The notes below the pieces were generated by a model, which did no database searches, was not told the DNA's origin, and saw nothing but the letters and a program-made list of their open reading frames with translations. A stretch of 44,387 nt of DNA from Candidatus Poseidoniaceae archaeon (GTDB taxonomy: Archaea > Thermoplasmatota > Poseidoniia > Poseidoniales > Poseidoniaceae): positions 1-44,387 of the forward strand of contig CALKGM010000041.1 in the NCBI GenBank assembly GCA_938084675.1, read 5' to 3'. Made by a program: the position numbers and the translations under genes. Each line of letters starts with the position of its first letter. Within the stretch, counting starts at the first letter, position 1. This document shows, one piece after another, positions 41,595 through 44,387 of this stretch.

Positions 41595-42832
41595 TTTGAC
41601 TTCTTTTCTGCATCCCATAGCGTAAACACAATGCCGGAAAGCATCATCAATCCGGCGAAGAGTATTACGCCATTTTGAATTGATAAATCGGTATATTCCA
41701 TCAGGTATCCGGCAACGCTGGTTGATACTGAAAAGGCCAATGATAAAATCAACATGTCCGTGGAAAATACACGGCCTCGGATTTCATCTTCGACCCATTG
41801 TTGAGTGAGTATGGTAGATAATACCCAATTTGCTCCACTGGCACTGTGCGCAATGACAACGAGGACAACAGTAAGCCATAGTGTGATGTCGAGTGTAAGG
41901 CCAACGAGCAGGTAAAAGAATCCAGACGCTACGATCAATTGACCAACCAGAGACGGCCATCGATTTGGGTTCGTGAATAGATTGCGCGCCAATATTGGAC
42001 CGAGGCCCGTCCCTAATCCACGGGCAAAAAAGAACAATCCAAATCCAAATGCTGCACCAAAACCAGTGAGGTCTGCTCCCATAAGGACCAAGTACACGCC
42101 AGCCAAACCACCGCCAGCAATGTTCCATGATGCTTTGGCAAAGACAATTCTAAACAATCTCGGTTCGCTACGAATTCGTTTCCAACCTTTGACGATATTC
42201 GCAAATGCGGTGGAGATGAGTGGCCCGTCCATATCGGCATCCCGTTCTTGTGGAAGTTTAAGCCGTATCAAGAATAGCGTACCGAAAAGGAAGGTTATCG
42301 AATCAATGATGAACGCTGCGTCTACTCCCCACACAGATACGACTATTCCACCAAGCATTGCACCAATACACAATGCTGTTGACCACGATGCGGCATCAAG
42401 GGCATTGGCTGTTGCGAGGTCTTCTTCATCCACAACGTTTGGTAGAGCCGCCCGTTCAGCGGTCATGTAAGCACCATGAAGCATCATCATCAACCCAGAT
42501 AAACCAAGCATCCAAACCATATCTTCAGGTCCATCCACCATCAAGAATCCCAATGCGAGAACGCTTTGTGCTAGATTTGAAACAACCATGAGAGTTTTCC
42601 GATTAAATCGGTCTGCAAGCAGCCCAATGACGGGTTGTAAAAGGGCAAAACTCAGCATGCGTACTGTGAATAATACCCCGAGCAGAAATTCACTATCCGT
42701 ATATTCTAGAATTAAGAAAAAGAGTGCGATTGTATTGAACCATTCTCCTAGCATGGAGATGACCGCTGCGATCCACAACCGTCGAAAATCTTTGTTTCGG
42801 GATACGAGTTCAACATAGGATTTGCCGGTCAA
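41576..42832 (-). CDS. Major facilitator superfamily transporter
   Basis: 418 residues with 12 predicted helices. The loop between helices 2 and 3 has the MFS motif LLADRFNRKTLMVVSN. It resembles drug/siderophore exporters of the MFS_3 (enterobactin exporter) group; substrate unknown. It starts 3 nt after the molybdopterin oxidoreductase stop, so the two probably share a transcript. Confidence 0.9.
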   Translation of the reverse strand: MTGKSYVELVSRNKDFRRLWIAAVISMLGEWFNTIALFFLILEYTDSEFLLGVLFTVRMLSFALLQPVIGLLADRFNRKTLMVVSNLAQSVLALGFLMVDGPEDMVWMLGLSGLMMMLHGAYMTAERAALPNVVDEEDLATANALDAASWSTALCIGAMLGGIVVSVWGVDAAFIIDSITFLFGTLFLIRLKLPQERDADMDGPLISTAFANIVKGWKRIRSEPRLFRIVFAKASWNIAGGGLAGVYLVLMGADLTGFGAAFGFGLFFFARGLGTGLGPILARNLFTNPNRWPSLVGQLIVASGFFYLLVGLTLDITLWLTVVLVVIAHSASGANWVLSTILTQQWVEDEIRGRVFSTDMLILSLAFSVSTSVAGYLMEYTDLSIQNGVILFAGLMMLSGIVFTLWDAEKKSNQELVA

Positions 42833-42835
42833 TGT

Positions 42836-44387
42836 TCATTCCTCCTCGCCACCTATGGAATTTGAACTGACCATTGAACATACAATCCATTTTGATGTAG
42901 GTGTATTGGATTGTTCAGCCGTTGAATGCAACGGAACGAGACTGTTGGCCTCAGGGAAATATGTCGCTATATTTCCCGATGGTATTGGGTATGGAACGAT
43001 GAGCCAATTATCCGAATGGCGTTTTTCACCATTGAAATGGCTTGTTATGTTGACTTCTGTACGAGCCTTCCAGCCTCGCTCAACCATGTCATTAGCGTTC
43101 ATAAAGACAATGCGACGGTTCCCTTTTACGCCTCGGTACCTGTCGGAAAGGCCGTAAATTGTTGTATTGTATTGGTCGTGACTTCGGAGTGTCATCATCA
43201 CATACTGATCATCTTCAACCTGAAGGTTGGGTAAATCATGAACGGTGAAATGGGCTTTCCCGTCTGGTGTAGAGAAGGATTGGGAATCTCTTGGAGGATT
43301 AGGTAATTCAAACCCATTGGGTCTGCTGACGCGGTCATTGTAGTTGTCAAATCCAACTAAAGAAGCCTCCATAAGGTCGCGTATTTTACTGTAATCTTGA
43401 CCCAGTGCCCTCCATTCTAGATGCTTTACTCCTAGAGTTGATTCTGCAAGTTCTGCAACAATCCAAGGTTCGCTCTTAAGTGAGGTAGAGGCTGGTTTTA
43501 GTCCTCCTTGAGAACGATGAACAACGCCCATAGAATTTTCAACAGTAACAAATTGTTCGGTTCCATTTTGGATGTCAAGTTCAGTTCTCCCAAGGCAGGG
43601 AAGGATAATCGCAGTTTCTCCTGTGACCAGGTGAGATCTGTTGAGTTTTGTTGAAACCTGTACGGTCATTGGAATATTCTGTAGGCCCCGTGAAGTAACA
43701 TCTGTATCTGGTGTAGCTGAAAGGAAATTTCCACCCATGCAGAAGAAGAAGTCTATTTTGCCCTTGTCCATCGCATCAATGGCTCGTACAACATCGTAGC
43801 CGTGCTCTCTCGGAACCTCAAACTCTAATCCTTTTTCGAGCCGGTCAAGGAAAGCGTCGGATGGTGCTTCCCAAATTCCTACTGTACGGTCGCCTTGAAC
43901 ATTTGAATGACCCCTAACGGGGCAGAATCCTGCCCCCTGTCTACCTACATGTCCACCTGTTAACAACAGGTTGACAACTTCCTGAATCACTGCTACGCCA
44001 TTGCGATGTTGAGTTAATCCCATGGCCCAACAAGCAATGGTTGCATTCGACTTAGCCAGCATCAGCCCCGCAGTTTCTATTTCCTTCCGTGTAAGCCCTG
44101 AATCTTTAGTAATTTGCTCCCAGGTAGTGGATGCAGTTTTTGCAATCATCTCGTCCATTCCTTTTGTCTTCGAAGATACAAACTCGTGGTCAATGGCGTC
44201 TTGGTCAATTTGAATTTTTAGCAGACCTTTGATCAATGCTGCATCACCACCAATACGAACACCTAGGTGCAAATCCGCCAATGTTGTAGATTTCAAATTC
44301 CCTTTCATGTAGTCTTGAGGATGCTTGAATTGCATAAGTCCGGCTTCGGGCAATGGATTCACGTGAATGATCTTGGCGCCTCTATGT
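42836..44387 (-). CDS. Molybdopterin-dependent oxidoreductase, FdhF/YdeP-like (5' end outside window)
   Basis: The frame is open through the window end (RGAKIIHVNPLPEAGL), so the N-terminal part with any Fe-S site and the Mo ligand is missing. The visible ~517 residues are the later part of the molybdopterin oxidoreductase fold, with GRQGAGFCPVRGHSNVQGDRTVG and FFFCMGGNFLSATPDTD. The C-terminal MGD-binding domain begins at MMTLRSHDQYNTTIYG. The pattern matches the YdeP/TIGR01701 group close to formate dehydrogenases. The substrate cannot be told here. It is followed by an MFS gene after 3 nt. Confidence 0.88.
   Translation of the reverse strand, partial: HRGAKIIHVNPLPEAGLMQFKHPQDYMKGNLKSTTLADLHLGVRIGGDAALIKGLLKIQIDQDAIDHEFVSSKTKGMDEMIAKTASTTWEQITKDSGLTRKEIETAGLMLAKSNATIACWAMGLTQHRNGVAVIQEVVNLLLTGGHVGRQGAGFCPVRGHSNVQGDRTVGIWEAPSDAFLDRLEKGLEFEVPREHGYDVVRAIDAMDKGKIDFFFCMGGNFLSATPDTDVTSRGLQNIPMTVQVSTKLNRSHLVTGETAIILPCLGRTELDIQNGTEQFVTVENSMGVVHRSQGGLKPASTSLKSEPWIVAELAESTLGVKHLEWRALGQDYSKIRDLMEASLVGFDNYNDRVSRPNGFELPNPPRDSQSFSTPDGKAHFTVHDLPNLQVEDDQYVMMTLRSHDQYNTTIYGLSDRYRGVKGNRRIVFMNANDMVERGWKARTEVNITSHFNGEKRHSDNWLIVPYPIPSGNIATYFPEANSLVPLHSTAEQSNTPTSKWIVCSMVSSNSIGGEEE

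Noticed and set aside
1-44387. CRISPR arrays, insertion sequences and rRNA
   Set aside because: No regularly spaced repeats, transposase motifs or rRNA-like conserved blocks were seen on either strand.

Overview
The window looks like a compact archaeal chromosome segment, most likely marine Euryarchaeota of the Marine Group II / Poseidoniales type (lineage is my inference). It carries archaeal/eukaryote-type ribosomal proteins (S19e, L39e, L31e, S17e), a PDCD5-family protein, Kae1 and archaeal TATA-box promoters. Many ORFs start after a GGTGA Shine-Dalgarno about 4 nt from the start codon. Others appear leaderless, with a TATA box about 25 nt upstream. Spacing is very tight: several operons have 4-nt ATGA overlaps and five convergent gene pairs overlap at their 3' ends. 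No mobile elements, CRISPR arrays or rRNA were seen.

Layout. 1-4.8 kb (minus strand): proton-translocating transhydrogenase pntA1-pntA2-pntB, a secreted/membrane protein with a CTCH motif, and a partial tatC. 5-7 kb: malate dehydrogenase facing a YgfZ-like and a HesB/IscA-like Fe-S protein. 7-9.4 kb: a large TPR protein with an in-frame hexanucleotide microsatellite. 9.5-11.2 kb: FMN reductase, SUMF1-fold protein and ArsC/Spx-like protein. 11.2-16.4 kb (minus): a PqqD-like protein, a 57-residue membrane protein, a 1189-residue surface protein and another membrane protein. 16.4-19.1 kb: ribosomal operon S19e-PDCD5-L39e-L31e-S17e-unknown-TrmJ.

19.1-22.1 kb (minus): a preQ0 operon that reads, in transcription order, RHH regulator, folE, queE, queC-msrB fusion, queD. 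The QueC half has lost all four expected zinc-ligand cysteines and is fused to an intact-looking methionine sulfoxide reductase B. I regard this as the most novel item. 22.2-26 kb: class III aminotransferase, ABC-2 exporter and a small unknown protein. 26-29.6 kb: methylmalonyl-CoA epimerase and mutase, FKBP isomerase and a charged unknown protein. 29.6-32.3 kb: Kae1, divergent from imidazolonepropionase, then a small unknown protein.

32.3-35.1 kb: the longest gene-poor stretch (with a perfect palindrome), a DUF5679-like zinc-ribbon protein, tRNA-Val(GAC), and two zinc-ribbon acidic proteins. The larger of these has four canonical EF-hand loops and two membrane segments. 35.2-39.7 kb: DUF835-like protein, hutH and hutU, which with hutI give three steps of histidine degradation. 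39.7-44.4 kb: membrane-anchored CocE/PepX-type hydrolase, MFS transporter and a molybdopterin oxidoreductase cut by the window end.

Taken together, the genes suggest an aerobic or facultative heterotroph that degrades amino acids (hut, methylmalonyl-CoA, aminotransferase, peptidase). It probably balances NADPH with PntAB and modifies tRNA with a 7-deazaguanine.
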